This document shows, piece after piece, positions 34,549 to 42,933 of a DNA stretch of 64,000 bases. The DNA comes from UBA1422 sp963676385 (GTDB taxonomy: Bacteria; Bacillota; Clostridia; Peptostreptococcales; Anaerovoracaceae). The translations under genes were made by a program, and so were the position numbers. The stretch is taken from the NCBI GenBank assembly GCA_963676385.2, contig CAXXMM010000014.1, forward strand, positions 434,001 through 498,000. Reading direction: 5' to 3'. The notes under the pieces are model-generated. The model saw only the letters and a list, made by a program, of their open reading frames with translations. It made no database searches and was not told where the DNA came from. Numbering within the stretch: the stretch's first letter is position 1; the number at the start of each line of letters is the position of its first letter.

Positions 34549-36272
34549 CCCGTGCACCCCCTCCTGCAATCCATTGTTTGGGTTTCCTCTATGGCCTTTT
34601 TGGCTTCATTGATTAGATATTCCTTTGATACTCTGGATTCAATCATATCCCAAGGCAATGGCTCATCATATTCCCTTGTTCGATGACAATATTCCTCTGG
34701 AGAAACACCTGTGGCTTCAATTGCCGCAAGCCATTTGTCTCGCTTCAGATGTTCGCTCCATCCATCAAATAAACATCCACTTTGCCATGCATAAAACAAC
34801 AAATCAGCACATCGTCGATCACCTCTGGCAAAAATACCTTCCAATATGCTTTCAAAGGCGTCGTGATATTGATACTTCACGCCTCGCTTTGGCAGAATAT
34901 CTCGCAAGTAATCATGTTTAGATACAAATTCTTCCGGTCTATTTTGGCCAACCCACTGAAAAGGTGTATGTGCTTTTGGTACAAAATTTGAAACACTGAT
35001 AGTTACATTGAATCGGCCATTTTTTTTCCCGTGAATTTCTTCATTGATTTCCAATATTCTTTTTGCAATTTCGGCAATGCCATCTAAATCTTCTGTGGTT
35101 TCTGTGGGCAACCCAATCATGAAATACAATTTTATCTGATTCCAACCCAAAGAAATAGCTTGGCGCACAGCATTGTAAATGTCTTCATCCGTAATTGATT
35201 TATTGATTACATCCCGCAACCGCTGCGTGCCTGCCTCCGGTGCAAAAGTCAAACCGGATTTTCGAACCTTTTGGATTTCTTGTAACACTTTTAGACTAAA
35301 AGAGTCTAATCGTAGAGAGGGAAGTGACAATGATACATGTTCTGATTCGCACAAATCCATTAAATCCATAACAAGGGGTTCAAATTTTGAATAATCAGAA
35401 GTTGAAAGGGAAAGAAGTGAAAGTTCTTCATGCCCTGTGCTTTTCAATTGTGCCTCAGCAATTTTTCTGATAGTCTTTGGTCTCCGTTCTCTCACTGGGC
35501 GATAAATAATTCCAGCCTGACAAAACCGACAGCCACGGGTGCATCCTCGAAAAGTCTCTATAACTGCCCTATCATGAACCGTTTCAATATATGGCACAAT
35601 GGGAGTTTCCGGATACGGTTGCTTATCCAAATTTCCAACAATGCTTTTCTGCACCTGATGGTATGTCAAATCGTAAATAGACGGAACGTACATCCCATCC
35701 AATTTAACAGCCTGTTCAAGAAACATTTTTTTGTCGGGATTTGCCTCATAAAGCTGGCATAATGACACAATTGCTTCTTCTCCATCACCAACCAAAAACA
35801 AATCAATGAAAGGTGCTAACGGCTCCGGATTAAAGGCACAAGGTCCTCCCGCAATAATGATTGGCATGTCATCAGTTCGGTCTGCTGCCAAAACTGGCAG
35901 TCCAGCCAAATCAATCATGTTGAGAATGTTTGTGTATGAAAGCTCATACTGAAGAGTAAAGCCTATCATATGAAATTCTTTTAGCGGTGTTTTGGTTTCA
36001 ATGCTAAAAAGTGGAATGGATTCTTCTCGCAATACTTTTTCCATATCCTTTGCCGGCGCGAATACTCTTTCACAATAATAATTTTCTGATTGGTTCATAA
36101 TATTGTAAATGATTTGCATCCCCGTATATGACATGCCAATCTCATATATGTCCGGAAATGCAAAAGCAAAATGCACTTTTGTTTTTGCTGGATTTTTTAT
36201 GACTGCGTTTAGTTCATTCCCTGTGTAACGGGCAGGTTTCTCCACCTTCTTCAGTATGGTATTATTGTTCAT
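34533..36272 (-). CDS. TIGR03960-type B12-binding-domain radical SAM protein
   Basis: 579 aa. The N-terminal B12-binding-like region (about 20-190) contains PDIYEIGMSYTGMQIIYN and GGPCAFNPEPLAPFIDLF. The radical SAM core has CTRGCRFC (CxxxCxxC), and the C-terminus ends in a Cys-rich DCRRGCTGCGIC. The family lies upstream of the DUF2344 gene and near obg/rplU in many Clostridia; the reaction is unknown, with tRNA or rRNA modification sometimes proposed. ATG 36272 is chosen (MNNNTILKKVEKPARY); it overlaps the HD gene by 11 bases. Confidence 0.88.
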   Translation of the reverse strand: MNNNTILKKVEKPARYTGNELNAVIKNPAKTKVHFAFAFPDIYEIGMSYTGMQIIYNIMNQSENYYCERVFAPAKDMEKVLREESIPLFSIETKTPLKEFHMIGFTLQYELSYTNILNMIDLAGLPVLAADRTDDMPIIIAGGPCAFNPEPLAPFIDLFLVGDGEEAIVSLCQLYEANPDKKMFLEQAVKLDGMYVPSIYDLTYHQVQKSIVGNLDKQPYPETPIVPYIETVHDRAVIETFRGCTRGCRFCQAGIIYRPVRERRPKTIRKIAEAQLKSTGHEELSLLSLSTSDYSKFEPLVMDLMDLCESEHVSLSLPSLRLDSFSLKVLQEIQKVRKSGLTFAPEAGTQRLRDVINKSITDEDIYNAVRQAISLGWNQIKLYFMIGLPTETTEDLDGIAEIAKRILEINEEIHGKKNGRFNVTISVSNFVPKAHTPFQWVGQNRPEEFVSKHDYLRDILPKRGVKYQYHDAFESILEGIFARGDRRCADLLFYAWQSGCLFDGWSEHLKRDKWLAAIEATGVSPEEYCHRTREYDEPLPWDMIESRVSKEYLINEAKKAIEETQTMDCRRGCTGCGIC

Positions 36273-36810
36273 TTTCCTTAAACTCCCTGACGAGGGCATC
36301 AATGGAAGTGCCCAAGATAACTTCTAATTGGGAAATGTAGTCCCCAACTAACGCTTTATTTTTTTCAATCCGAATAATAACATCTTGGTGTTCACCGGCT
36401 TTTTTAATGATGTAATCCATTCTTTTCTCCAAACCAACATACTGATTTTCTAACACTAGCCGGTCGGCTAGACAAACCATATCAGTTTCTGTGGATAATA
36501 GTGGATTTTCCGGAAAATGATGGTGCATATGTACTTTTATGATTTCTGCTTCTCGAAAATGACCTTGGGCAAGGAGAAAGTCAGCGGCAACATCCCAATG
36601 GTTTTCACGAGTTCTAGCCATGTCGTGAAGCAAGCCAGCTGCTTCCACCAAGTCAACATCTAGGTGGAACCCTTTTCGATTTAGTGACAATGCAATTTGT
36701 TTTGCCACATCCGATACTGCTATGCAGTGTGCAACTACATGATTGGGCGTCCCCTGAGATTGTAGCATTTTCATACATTCAGTTCTGCTTAGTACATTAG
36801 TATTCGTCAT
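36262..36810 (-). CDS. HD-domain phosphohydrolase
   Basis: 182 aa HD-superfamily protein. The metal ligands appear as H in PNHVVAHCIAVSDVA, the HD pair in AAGLLHDMAR, and later HMHHHF and CLADRLV. It is similar in size to YqeK-type diadenosine tetraphosphate hydrolases, but the neighbouring nadD is absent, so I leave the substrate open. The ATG at 36810 overlaps the obgE 3' end by 14 bases; a TTG three codons earlier is possible. It lies between obgE and the radical SAM gene in one operon. Confidence 0.8.
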   Translation of the reverse strand: MTNTNVLSRTECMKMLQSQGTPNHVVAHCIAVSDVAKQIALSLNRKGFHLDVDLVEAAGLLHDMARTRENHWDVAADFLLAQGHFREAEIIKVHMHHHFPENPLLSTETDMVCLADRLVLENQYVGLEKRMDYIIKKAGEHQDVIIRIEKNKALVGDYISQLEVILGTSIDALVREFKENEQ

Positions 36811-38086
36811 AATATTCAAACTCGAAATCCTTGATTCGAATTCCGTCTCCTTCTTTAAGGCCCATTTGTTTCATGGTTTCCACCGCACCACTTCGTTCAA
36901 TATATTTATACAAGTATCTTAAAGATCCCATGTCAGTAAAATTAGTTGAATTGAAAATCTTTTCCAGTTGCTTACCCTCTAGAATAAATGTTTCATGGTC
37001 TTTCAATACTTTTACATTTCTGTAGGTAGGATCTTGATCATCCAACTCGAAATCAAAAGTTTCCATTGGTTCTTCCACCATCTCCGTTTCAGCTTTTGCT
37101 AGCATGTTCACTGTTTCAGCCATCAGTTCTTTTATCCCTTGTCGAAGGGGGGCGGAGACTGGGAAAATTTTTATCCCTTCGCTTTCCACATGCTCTTTGA
37201 ATATCCGATATTCTTCACTATCTTCCTGAATCAAATCTATTTTATTTGCACATACAATTTGAGGTTTTTTGGCCAACAGTTTGCTATATTTGGATAATTC
37301 ATCATTGATTTTATCAAAATCGTCAACAGGATTTCTTCCTTCACTACCTGAAACATCCACAACATGAATTAAAACCTTTGTTCTTTCAACATGTTTTAAG
37401 AACTGGAATCCCATGCCAACGCCTAAGTGTGCACCTTCTATGATGCCCGCAATGTCAGCCATGACAAAGCTGGTATTAAATACTTCTGCAACTCCTAAGT
37501 TTGGTGCAATCGTTGTAAAATGATAGTCCGCAATTTTAGGTTGTGCATTGGTACAAACACTAAGCAATGTAGATTTCCCCACATTGGGAAACCCAACTAA
37601 ACCAACATCTGCAATCAGTTTTAGATTCAAAAGTACAGTTCGTTCCTTGGCAAATCCGCCGGCTTCTGCAAAATTCGGAGCTTGACGAACGGAATTTTTG
37701 AAGTGAACATTCCCTTTGCCACCTTTACCGCCTTTGGCCGCGACAAATGAGTCTCCATGAACTTTCAAATCTTTCATGACCAAGTTTGTTTCTTCATCCG
37801 TCACTACGGTACCCGGTGGAACTTTTATAACCAACGATTCTCCGCTTTTTCCGAATTTGTTTCGCTTCATACCATCTTGACCATTTTCAGCCACATAGTT
37901 TTTTTGATACTTGAAATCCATCAATGTTCGGAGATTTGCGTCAGCAACAAAAATAATGTCGCCACCTCTACCGCCATCTCCACCATCGGGGCCCCCCTCC
38001 GGTACGAAAGGTTCCCGGCGGAAAGAGACAGCGCCATTGCCGCCCTTGCCGGACTTGATATTTATTTTTGCGCTATCTACAAACAT
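36797..38086 (-). CDS. obgE: GTPase ObgE/CgtA
   Basis: Essential ribosome-associated GTPase; 429 aa. The glycine-rich Obg fold (about 1-158) has GGNGAVSFRREPFVPEGGPDGG-type sequence near residues 16-37. The G domain has GFPNVGKSTLL, the switch-I TTIAPNLG, DIAGIIEGAHLG and NKIDL. A C-terminal OCT domain (about 345-425) is present, as in Bacillus Obg. AAGGAG is 7 bases before the ATG. A terminator lies between rpmA and this gene. Confidence 0.97.
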   Translation of the reverse strand: MFVDSAKINIKSGKGGNGAVSFRREPFVPEGGPDGGDGGRGGDIIFVADANLRTLMDFKYQKNYVAENGQDGMKRNKFGKSGESLVIKVPPGTVVTDEETNLVMKDLKVHGDSFVAAKGGKGGKGNVHFKNSVRQAPNFAEAGGFAKERTVLLNLKLIADVGLVGFPNVGKSTLLSVCTNAQPKIADYHFTTIAPNLGVAEVFNTSFVMADIAGIIEGAHLGVGMGFQFLKHVERTKVLIHVVDVSGSEGRNPVDDFDKINDELSKYSKLLAKKPQIVCANKIDLIQEDSEEYRIFKEHVESEGIKIFPVSAPLRQGIKELMAETVNMLAKAETEMVEEPMETFDFELDDQDPTYRNVKVLKDHETFILEGKQLEKIFNSTNFTDMGSLRYLYKYIERSGAVETMKQMGLKEGDGIRIKDFEFEYYDEY

Positions 38087-38101
38087 GTTTTCTCCTTAAA
38101 T

Positions 38102-38136
38102 AAAAATAGGGCAACCTCTTCGCGGAGACTACCCTA
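38102..38136 (-). terminator. Terminator between rpmA and obgE
   Basis: On the minus strand TAGGGTAGTCTC, loop CGCGAA, GAGGTTGCCCTA (12 pairs, three of them wobbles) followed by TTTTTATTT. It would limit obgE transcription from the ribosomal-protein promoter. Confidence 0.75.
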
Positions 38137-38145
38137 CTCTGAACC

Positions 38146-38406
38146 TTACGCTTCTTTTGAATAGACGCTTACTTGCTTCCTGGTCTTATCTTTTCTTTCA
38201 AATTTCACTGCACCATCAATCTTAGCAAATAATGTGTCGTCTCCACCGATTCCAACATTGTTGCCAGGATGAATTTTCGTTCCTCTTTGTCGGACCAGAA
38301 TGCTTCCTGCACTTACTACTTGACCATCGCCTCTTTTGACTCCCAGTCTCTTTGATGCACTATCTCGTCCGTTCTTAGAGCTACCTACACCCTTCTTACT
38401 TGCCAT
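38146..38406 (-). CDS. rpmA: Ribosomal protein bL27
   Basis: 86 aa. It starts MASKKGVGSSKNGRDSASKR, the mature form, without the cleavable 9-12 residue leader (ending FFA|SKKG) usual in Firmicutes. The protease gene prp (ysxB), normally between rplU and rpmA in hosts with that leader, is also absent: only 37 bases separate the two genes here. RLGVKRGDGQVVSAGSILVRQ and RGTKIHPG are typical. AAGGAGG precedes the ATG. Confidence 0.97.
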   Translation of the reverse strand: MASKKGVGSSKNGRDSASKRLGVKRGDGQVVSAGSILVRQRGTKIHPGNNVGIGGDDTLFAKIDGAVKFERKDKTRKQVSVYSKEA

Positions 38407-38443
38407 GATTTCACCTCCTTATATTTATGAGTCCTTACGGTAA

Positions 38444-38983
38444 TTATTTTAATTGTGATTCGATTGCTTCAATAATGACCGGCTTTGTTGCCTTTTCATC
38501 AATTTGGATGCCATTTTCTTTTGCAAACGCAATCAATTCGTCTTTTTTCATGCTTTTGATGGCCGGTGTTGATTTAACCGCTTTGGTTTCTGTCTTGACC
38601 GGTGCCTCAACAGGGGTTTCAGCCTGCTTTTCTACTGAGGCAACTGCCTTGGCAGTCTTGGTCACTTTAGGCTTACTCGTTCCTACACCGGTGATTTCAA
38701 TCATTGTGTAGGGTTGTCTATGACCCTGTTTCTTTCTATAATCTTTTTTGGACTTGTACTTGAAAATGATGACTTTCTGTCCTTTTCCATTTTCAACCAC
38801 TTTGCCGAACACCTGAGCGGCATCCACATATGGAGTCCCAATTTTGACGGCATCGCCATCACCCATCACCAGTATCTTATCAAAGGTGACTTCCTGTCCG
38901 GGTTCTACCAATAATTTCTCGACAGTGATCACATCACCCTCCGTTACTCTGTATTGTTTCCCCACCGGTTTCAATAATTGCAT
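38444..38983 (-). CDS. rplU: Ribosomal protein bL21 with C-terminal extension; start region frameshifted
   Basis: 179 aa as read from ATG 38983: MQLLKPVG then KQYRVTEGDVITVEKL and the rest of L21. An ATG 4 bases upstream (38987), with AGGAGG 10 bases before it, encodes the canonical MYAIIETGG in another frame; removing one G from the GGGG run at 38960-38963 joins it to KQYRV. So either the sequence has an extra G or the gene restarts at 38983. L21 is normally about 103 aa; here about 75 residues are added, a Lys/Ala/Thr/Glu linker (about 105-142) and a SAP/HeH-like end, MKKDELIAFAKENGI. Confidence 0.9.
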   Translation of the reverse strand: MQLLKPVGKQYRVTEGDVITVEKLLVEPGQEVTFDKILVMGDGDAVKIGTPYVDAAQVFGKVVENGKGQKVIIFKYKSKKDYRKKQGHRQPYTMIEITGVGTSKPKVTKTAKAVASVEKQAETPVEAPVKTETKAVKSTPAIKSMKKDELIAFAKENGIQIDEKATKPVIIEAIESQLK

Positions 38984-38987
38984 ACAT

Positions 38988-39077
38988 ATTTTCTTTACCT
39001 CCTCTATCCAGTCTCGCCAGGTCAGGTAGCCTCCGCAATTGCAACTGCATTTCAAACCCTTTCTGAGCGGCTTACAG
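38988..39077 (-). ncRNA. Probable L21 leader (rplU 5' UTR)
   Basis: About 90 bases between the rplU promoter and its ribosome site, with several short stems (for example GCAGTTGCAATTGC) just ahead of AGGAGG. Position fits the L21 leader known in Firmicutes, where it is thought to mediate autogenous control. I did not match the covariance model, so the class is inferred. The open frame through it (start 39112) is not a real extension of L21. Confidence 0.45.
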
Positions 39078-39083
39078 TATGAT

Positions 39084-39112
39084 ATCTTAACATAGAGGGG
39101 TAATAATGTCAA
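39084..39112 (-). promoter_or_regulatory. Promoter of rplU-rpmA
   Basis: On the minus strand TTGACA (39112-39107), 17-base spacer, TAAGAT (39089-39084). Confidence 0.8.
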
Positions 39113-39125
39113 ACATTTGTTTCGC

Positions 39126-40214
39126 TTACTCCGATGTTACTCCCGTATCCGTTATGATTTTTTTGTTGATTCCCAACACCGTTTTGGAAACAGTATAATC
39201 CAACTGTCCAAATGCCTGATTATGTAGTTTTATTACGTTGGTCTCAAGGGTTTTTGGGACTGCATACCATACACCATTAAAAATCCCTCCTTTAAACTTG
39301 TACGGAAGGCTAATGTTGCCGTCTAATTGATATTTTCCCAAACCGGCAATAAGACTAATAATATCTGTTCTTCCAATGTTCGTTCGAATTTCAGGTAACA
39401 CTGTATTGGCAATCTTGTTAAGCTTGGATATGTTCATATCTTTTGCTTCTGCAAAAATTGCTGTCATCACTTTCTTCATTCGTTCAGCCCGTTGGCTATC
39501 GCCTCCAGAGGTTTTTCGAATTCTGCAATAACTGGCAGCCTGAACCCCATCTAATTTCTGGACCCCAGTTGCGTTAACGGTTGTATAGGATCGGCCAATC
39601 ACTTCCCCTGTTTCAACGCCATATTTATTAAGGTCATATAGTTCATTTGATTTTACCTCTACAGTGACACCACCCAGAGCATCTACCACATCCGCAACAG
39701 CTTTCCAATTGAAAATCGCATACTCCTTAATATTAAGATCCAGGTTACGATTTAAAGATCGACACGTGTCCACTCCACCTCCAAAAGCGTGTGCATGGGT
39801 AATTTTATCCAAAGACAGTTCCCCGTCATTGTTATATATCTGAAGATAACAATCGCGCATCAAGGAAATCATCTTAATTTTTCCCGTATCGTTTTCAATG
39901 CTAACAACAAGAATGGAGTCACTTCTTGCACCATCATAATTGGTCATCGACCTGGCATCAACACCCAGAATTGCAATTTGTCGATAACCGCTTAACTCCT
40001 CAGCGACTTGATCATCAATATCCCATTCGGCGTCCTGAGTATCTTCATAATCCATTTTGCCAGACATATGATTCACATATACAAATCCTGCTGCCACAGC
40101 AGTACAAACTACTGCAAGGCACAAAACAACAATCAGCAAAGCAGTTTTTCGTTTTCTATTTTTTTTAACTCTGGTTTTCTCGATTCTATTTTCAGGTTCT
40201 TTTCTATCCAGCAT
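39126..40214 (-). CDS. LCP (LytR-CpsA-Psr) family cell-wall polymer ligase
   Basis: 362 aa. A basic cytoplasmic head (1-24), one transmembrane segment (25-47) and an extracellular LCP domain from about 75: IAILGVDARSMTNYDGARSDSILVVS, then ISLMRDCYL, and YCRIRKTSGGDSQRAERMKKV. The Arg/Asp residues binding the polyprenyl-diphosphate are in these blocks. LCP proteins attach teichoic acids or capsular glycans to peptidoglycan, so it could act on the polymer made by the 43-51.7 kb island. AGAGAGGATACATTC precedes the ATG. It lies 13 bases downstream of the aldehyde dehydrogenase gene. Confidence 0.92.
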   Translation of the reverse strand: MLDRKEPENRIEKTRVKKNRKRKTALLIVVLCLAVVCTAVAAGFVYVNHMSGKMDYEDTQDAEWDIDDQVAEELSGYRQIAILGVDARSMTNYDGARSDSILVVSIENDTGKIKMISLMRDCYLQIYNNDGELSLDKITHAHAFGGGVDTCRSLNRNLDLNIKEYAIFNWKAVADVVDALGGVTVEVKSNELYDLNKYGVETGEVIGRSYTTVNATGVQKLDGVQAASYCRIRKTSGGDSQRAERMKKVMTAIFAEAKDMNISKLNKIANTVLPEIRTNIGRTDIISLIAGLGKYQLDGNISLPYKFKGGIFNGVWYAVPKTLETNVIKLHNQAFGQLDYTVSKTVLGINKKIITDTGVTSE

Positions 40215-40227
40215 GAATGTATCCTCT

Positions 40228-41607
40228 CTATTTCCAAAGTAAGGTTTCGGAGGGTTTCACATTATTTTCCATATTATAGGCAACTCTGGAAACATTCATC
40301 AAATGTTTGTAATCCAAATTTTCTGAAATACTATTATGCCCCCACGATCCGCATCCCAATGTATTGGTAGGTGTTAATCCATTATAGTAACTCCCACCGG
40401 CGCTGGTTGCGCAAGCTTGATTAATCACAATTCTGGAAACACATAATTCCAGACCTGCATATTCAATGTTTTTCTTGTTGTTAGAATGAATCGAAACACT
40501 ATGTCCTTTTCCTTCAATTTCAAGATTCTGTTTTGCAATCTCCACAGCCTCGTCAAATTGTTCATAAGAATAGAGGGCTAAAACCGGAGCCATCTTCTCT
40601 TTCCCGAGTACATCCGTTTCTGCCGTACCATCAGCTTCAGCAACCAGAACCCTGGTCCCCTCAGGAAGGCTAATACCCGCCAATACACCGATTTTTTGCG
40701 GAGATTGGCCAATGGAGTGATGGTTTGGTTTTCCCTGGCAGAAAAGCGCGTTTCGAAGACTTTCCTTTTCTTCTTCACCTTTAACAATATATGCGCCATT
40801 GGATTCCAGTATACTATTTACCAAATCATAATTCACTTTTGGGCAGATAATAGTTTGTTCACCTGAACAAATAATTCCATTATCAAAGGTACGGCCCAGA
40901 ATTATTTTTTTGATGGCATCTTCATAATTGATATCCATATCTAAAATGCATTGCACGTTTCCCGCCCCCACCCCTAGGGCTGGTCTTCCTGAGCTATATG
41001 CTGCATGTACCATCCCGGCACCACCTGTTGCCACGACAACGTCAGCTTGAGCAATTAGATTTTGCGTGTTTTCTCTGGATTGAACATCTAATATTTGAAT
41101 TAGATGTTCAGGCATATCCAATTTTTGGAGAGCCTCATTCATTAACGCAACGGTTATTGTACTGGAATTGATAGATTTGTGATGTGGCGTGATAATGATT
41201 GCATTTCCAGCTTTTAACGCAAACATTGCGTTGCTCATTGGTGTCACAATTGGATTGGTGCAAGGTGTAATCGCTGCCACAATACCCATCGGTTTCGCAA
41301 AGGTAGTGATGCCAATTTCATCATTGCGTTCTAATAACCCCCTTGATTTTTTATCCCGTAAATGGTTCCAAATCATACCGGCCTTTGCTTGATTTTTTGC
41401 AATTTTATCTGGAACATTCCCCATACCGGTCTCAGCAACTGCCATTTCTGCAAGCATCTTGGCATTATCATATACTACTTTCCCAATTGCTTTGACTGCA
41501 GTATCAACTTCCTGCTGGGTTTTCTTTTCAAAAATCTGTTGTGCAATCTTCCCACGGCGAATGTACTCGCCGATATATATTTTGCTGTCAATGATTTCTT
41601 GAGTCAT
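40228..41607 (-). CDS. CoA-acylating aldehyde dehydrogenase
   Basis: 459 aa, of the acetaldehyde dehydrogenase (acetylating) group like the N-terminal half of AdhE and SauS/EutE/PduP enzymes. Catalytic Cys247 lies in NGIICSGEQT. CTNPIVTPMSNAMFALKAGN and HHKS near residues 116-144 are typical of the CoA-linked group, which lacks the general-base Glu of hydrolytic ALDHs. Substrate (acetaldehyde, propionaldehyde or sulfoacetaldehyde) cannot be fixed. There are no microcompartment shell genes and no N-terminal encapsulation peptide is evident. It has its own promoter and an operator-like palindrome. Confidence 0.88.
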   Translation of the reverse strand: MTQEIIDSKIYIGEYIRRGKIAQQIFEKKTQQEVDTAVKAIGKVVYDNAKMLAEMAVAETGMGNVPDKIAKNQAKAGMIWNHLRDKKSRGLLERNDEIGITTFAKPMGIVAAITPCTNPIVTPMSNAMFALKAGNAIIITPHHKSINSSTITVALMNEALQKLDMPEHLIQILDVQSRENTQNLIAQADVVVATGGAGMVHAAYSSGRPALGVGAGNVQCILDMDINYEDAIKKIILGRTFDNGIICSGEQTIICPKVNYDLVNSILESNGAYIVKGEEEKESLRNALFCQGKPNHHSIGQSPQKIGVLAGISLPEGTRVLVAEADGTAETDVLGKEKMAPVLALYSYEQFDEAVEIAKQNLEIEGKGHSVSIHSNNKKNIEYAGLELCVSRIVINQACATSAGGSYYNGLTPTNTLGCGSWGHNSISENLDYKHLMNVSRVAYNMENNVKPSETLLWK

Positions 41608-41627
41608 AACATCCTCCTGTAAATGGA

Positions 41628-41642
41628 TTTGACCAAGTCAAA
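41628..41642. promoter_or_regulatory. Operator-like palindrome before the aldehyde dehydrogenase gene
   Basis: TTTGAC-CAA-GTCAAA, perfect 6-bp arms, beginning about 10 bases downstream of the -10 box, where a bound repressor would block initiation. Regulator unknown. Confidence 0.5.
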
Positions 41643-41651
41643 CTATTGAAT

Positions 41652-41680
41652 ATAATACCTCGAAAATAAATAATTCTCAA
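41652..41680 (-). promoter_or_regulatory. Promoter of the aldehyde dehydrogenase gene
   Basis: On the minus strand TTGAGA (41680-41675), 17-base spacer, TATTAT (41657-41652). Confidence 0.75.
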
Positions 41681-41700
41681 CCAAAACTTCCCCTTGCAGT

Positions 41701-41731
41701 AAAAAACCGCCTTTCAAAGAAAAACGGTTTT
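41701..41731 (-). terminator. recA terminator
   Basis: On the minus strand AAAACCG (41731-41725), loop, CGGTTTTTT (41709-41701), with extra partial pairing inside the loop. It starts 18 bases after the recA stop. Confidence 0.8.
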
Positions 41732-41749
41732 GAAAAATCAAAAATGAAA

Positions 41750-42826
41750 TCAATCTAAAATGACCCCATCTTCATCCACCATAGGCACATCAATTTTTTC
41801 AGATGATGCCGTATCAGTCGAATCTACCTTTGCAATCTTTTCCAGAAGAATACCTTCGACTTTTGCCATAATTTCAGGATTTCCAACTAAAAAGTTCTTC
41901 ACGTTTTCCCGACCTTGTCCAATCCGATTCCCATCAAAACTGAACCAAGAGCCTGCTTTTTCGATTACTTTTTCTTCCACCGCACAATCTAAAACATCAC
42001 CTTCTCTGGAAATGCCATGTCCATACATAATATCAAACTCCGCCTGTTTAAATGGCGGGGCCACTTTATTTTTAACTATCTTAACGCGGGTTCTGCTTCC
42101 TATCATACTATCTCCAATCTTGATAGTTTCAATTTTGCGTACATCAAATCGCATTGAAGCATAAAACTTCAGCGCCCGACCACCGGTCGTAACCTCGGGG
42201 CTTCCAAACATTACTCCGACCTTTTCACGTAATTGATTGATAAAAACCACAGAAGCTTTTGTTTTGTTGACAATTCCGGTTAATTTTCGTAGGGCCTGGG
42301 ACATTAACCGGGCTTGTAGCCCCATATGGCTGTCCCCCATCTCCCCTTGGATTTCATTCTTAGGAACGAGAGCAGCAACAGAGTCAATTACAACAATATC
42401 CAAAGCACCACTTCTTACCAGCATTTCGCAAATTTCAAGAGCCTGTTCGCCAGTATCTGGTTGAGACACCAACAAATCATCAATCATAACGCCTAGGTTC
42501 TTGGCGTATTCAGGGTCCAATGCATGTTCTGCATCAATAAACGCAGCCTTGCCACCGATTTTTTGTGTTTCTGCAATCATATGCAGGGCCAAAGTTGTCT
42601 TTCCAGATGACTCCGGTCCATAAACTTCAATAATTCTACCCTTTGGAATTCCACCAATCCCAGTAGCAATATCCAAACTAATGGAACCAGTTGAAATCGC
42701 CTCAATATTCATATGAAGAGAATCATCTCCCAGTTTCATGACAGAACCTTTTCCAAATTGTTTTTCAATCTGACTCAGCGCTGCAGCCAGCGCCCGATCT
42801 TTGTCTTCTTTACTATTGATACTCAA
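41750..42826 (-). CDS. recA: Recombinase A
   Basis: Strand-exchange ATPase and LexA co-protease; 358 aa. Walker A GPESSGKT is at 70-77, with Walker B VVIDSVAAL, loop L1 GEMGDSHMGLQARLMSQALR (about 160-179) and loop L2 NQLREKVGVMFGSPEVTTGG (about 200-219). The start codon is TTG (42826), with GGAGG 8 bases upstream. A LexA box lies at 42848-42861 just after the -10 box. recA usually follows cinA; here the 8.7-kb polymer island separates them. Confidence 0.98.
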   Translation of the reverse strand: MSINSKEDKDRALAAALSQIEKQFGKGSVMKLGDDSLHMNIEAISTGSISLDIATGIGGIPKGRIIEVYGPESSGKTTLALHMIAETQKIGGKAAFIDAEHALDPEYAKNLGVMIDDLLVSQPDTGEQALEICEMLVRSGALDIVVIDSVAALVPKNEIQGEMGDSHMGLQARLMSQALRKLTGIVNKTKASVVFINQLREKVGVMFGSPEVTTGGRALKFYASMRFDVRKIETIKIGDSMIGSRTRVKIVKNKVAPPFKQAEFDIMYGHGISREGDVLDCAVEEKVIEKAGSWFSFDGNRIGQGRENVKNFLVGNPEIMAKVEGILLEKIAKVDSTDTASSEKIDVPMVDEDGVILD

Positions 42827-42847
42827 GTCTATACCTCCATTACGTTG

Positions 42848-42861
42848 CGAACATTTGTTCT
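42848..42861 (-). promoter_or_regulatory. LexA (DinR) SOS box of recA
   Basis: Plus-strand CGAACATTTGTTCT matches CGAAC-N4-GTTC. It lies immediately downstream of the recA -10 box, 22 bases ahead of the start codon. Confidence 0.92.
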
Positions 42862-42868
42862 TATGCTA

Positions 42869-42897
42869 ATAATATCTAATCTCCCCCCAACAGTCAA
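42869..42897 (-). promoter_or_regulatory. recA promoter
   Basis: On the minus strand TTGACT (42897-42892), 17-base spacer, TATTAT (42874-42869). It gives recA transcription independent of the island upstream. Confidence 0.85.
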
Positions 42898-42933
42898 GCA
42901 TTATTTAGATGCCACCATAACAATTACCATATT

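Noticed and set aside
38984..39112. N-terminal extension of rplU through its leader
   Set aside because: Covers the promoter, leader and ribosome site; the translated sequence is not L21-like.
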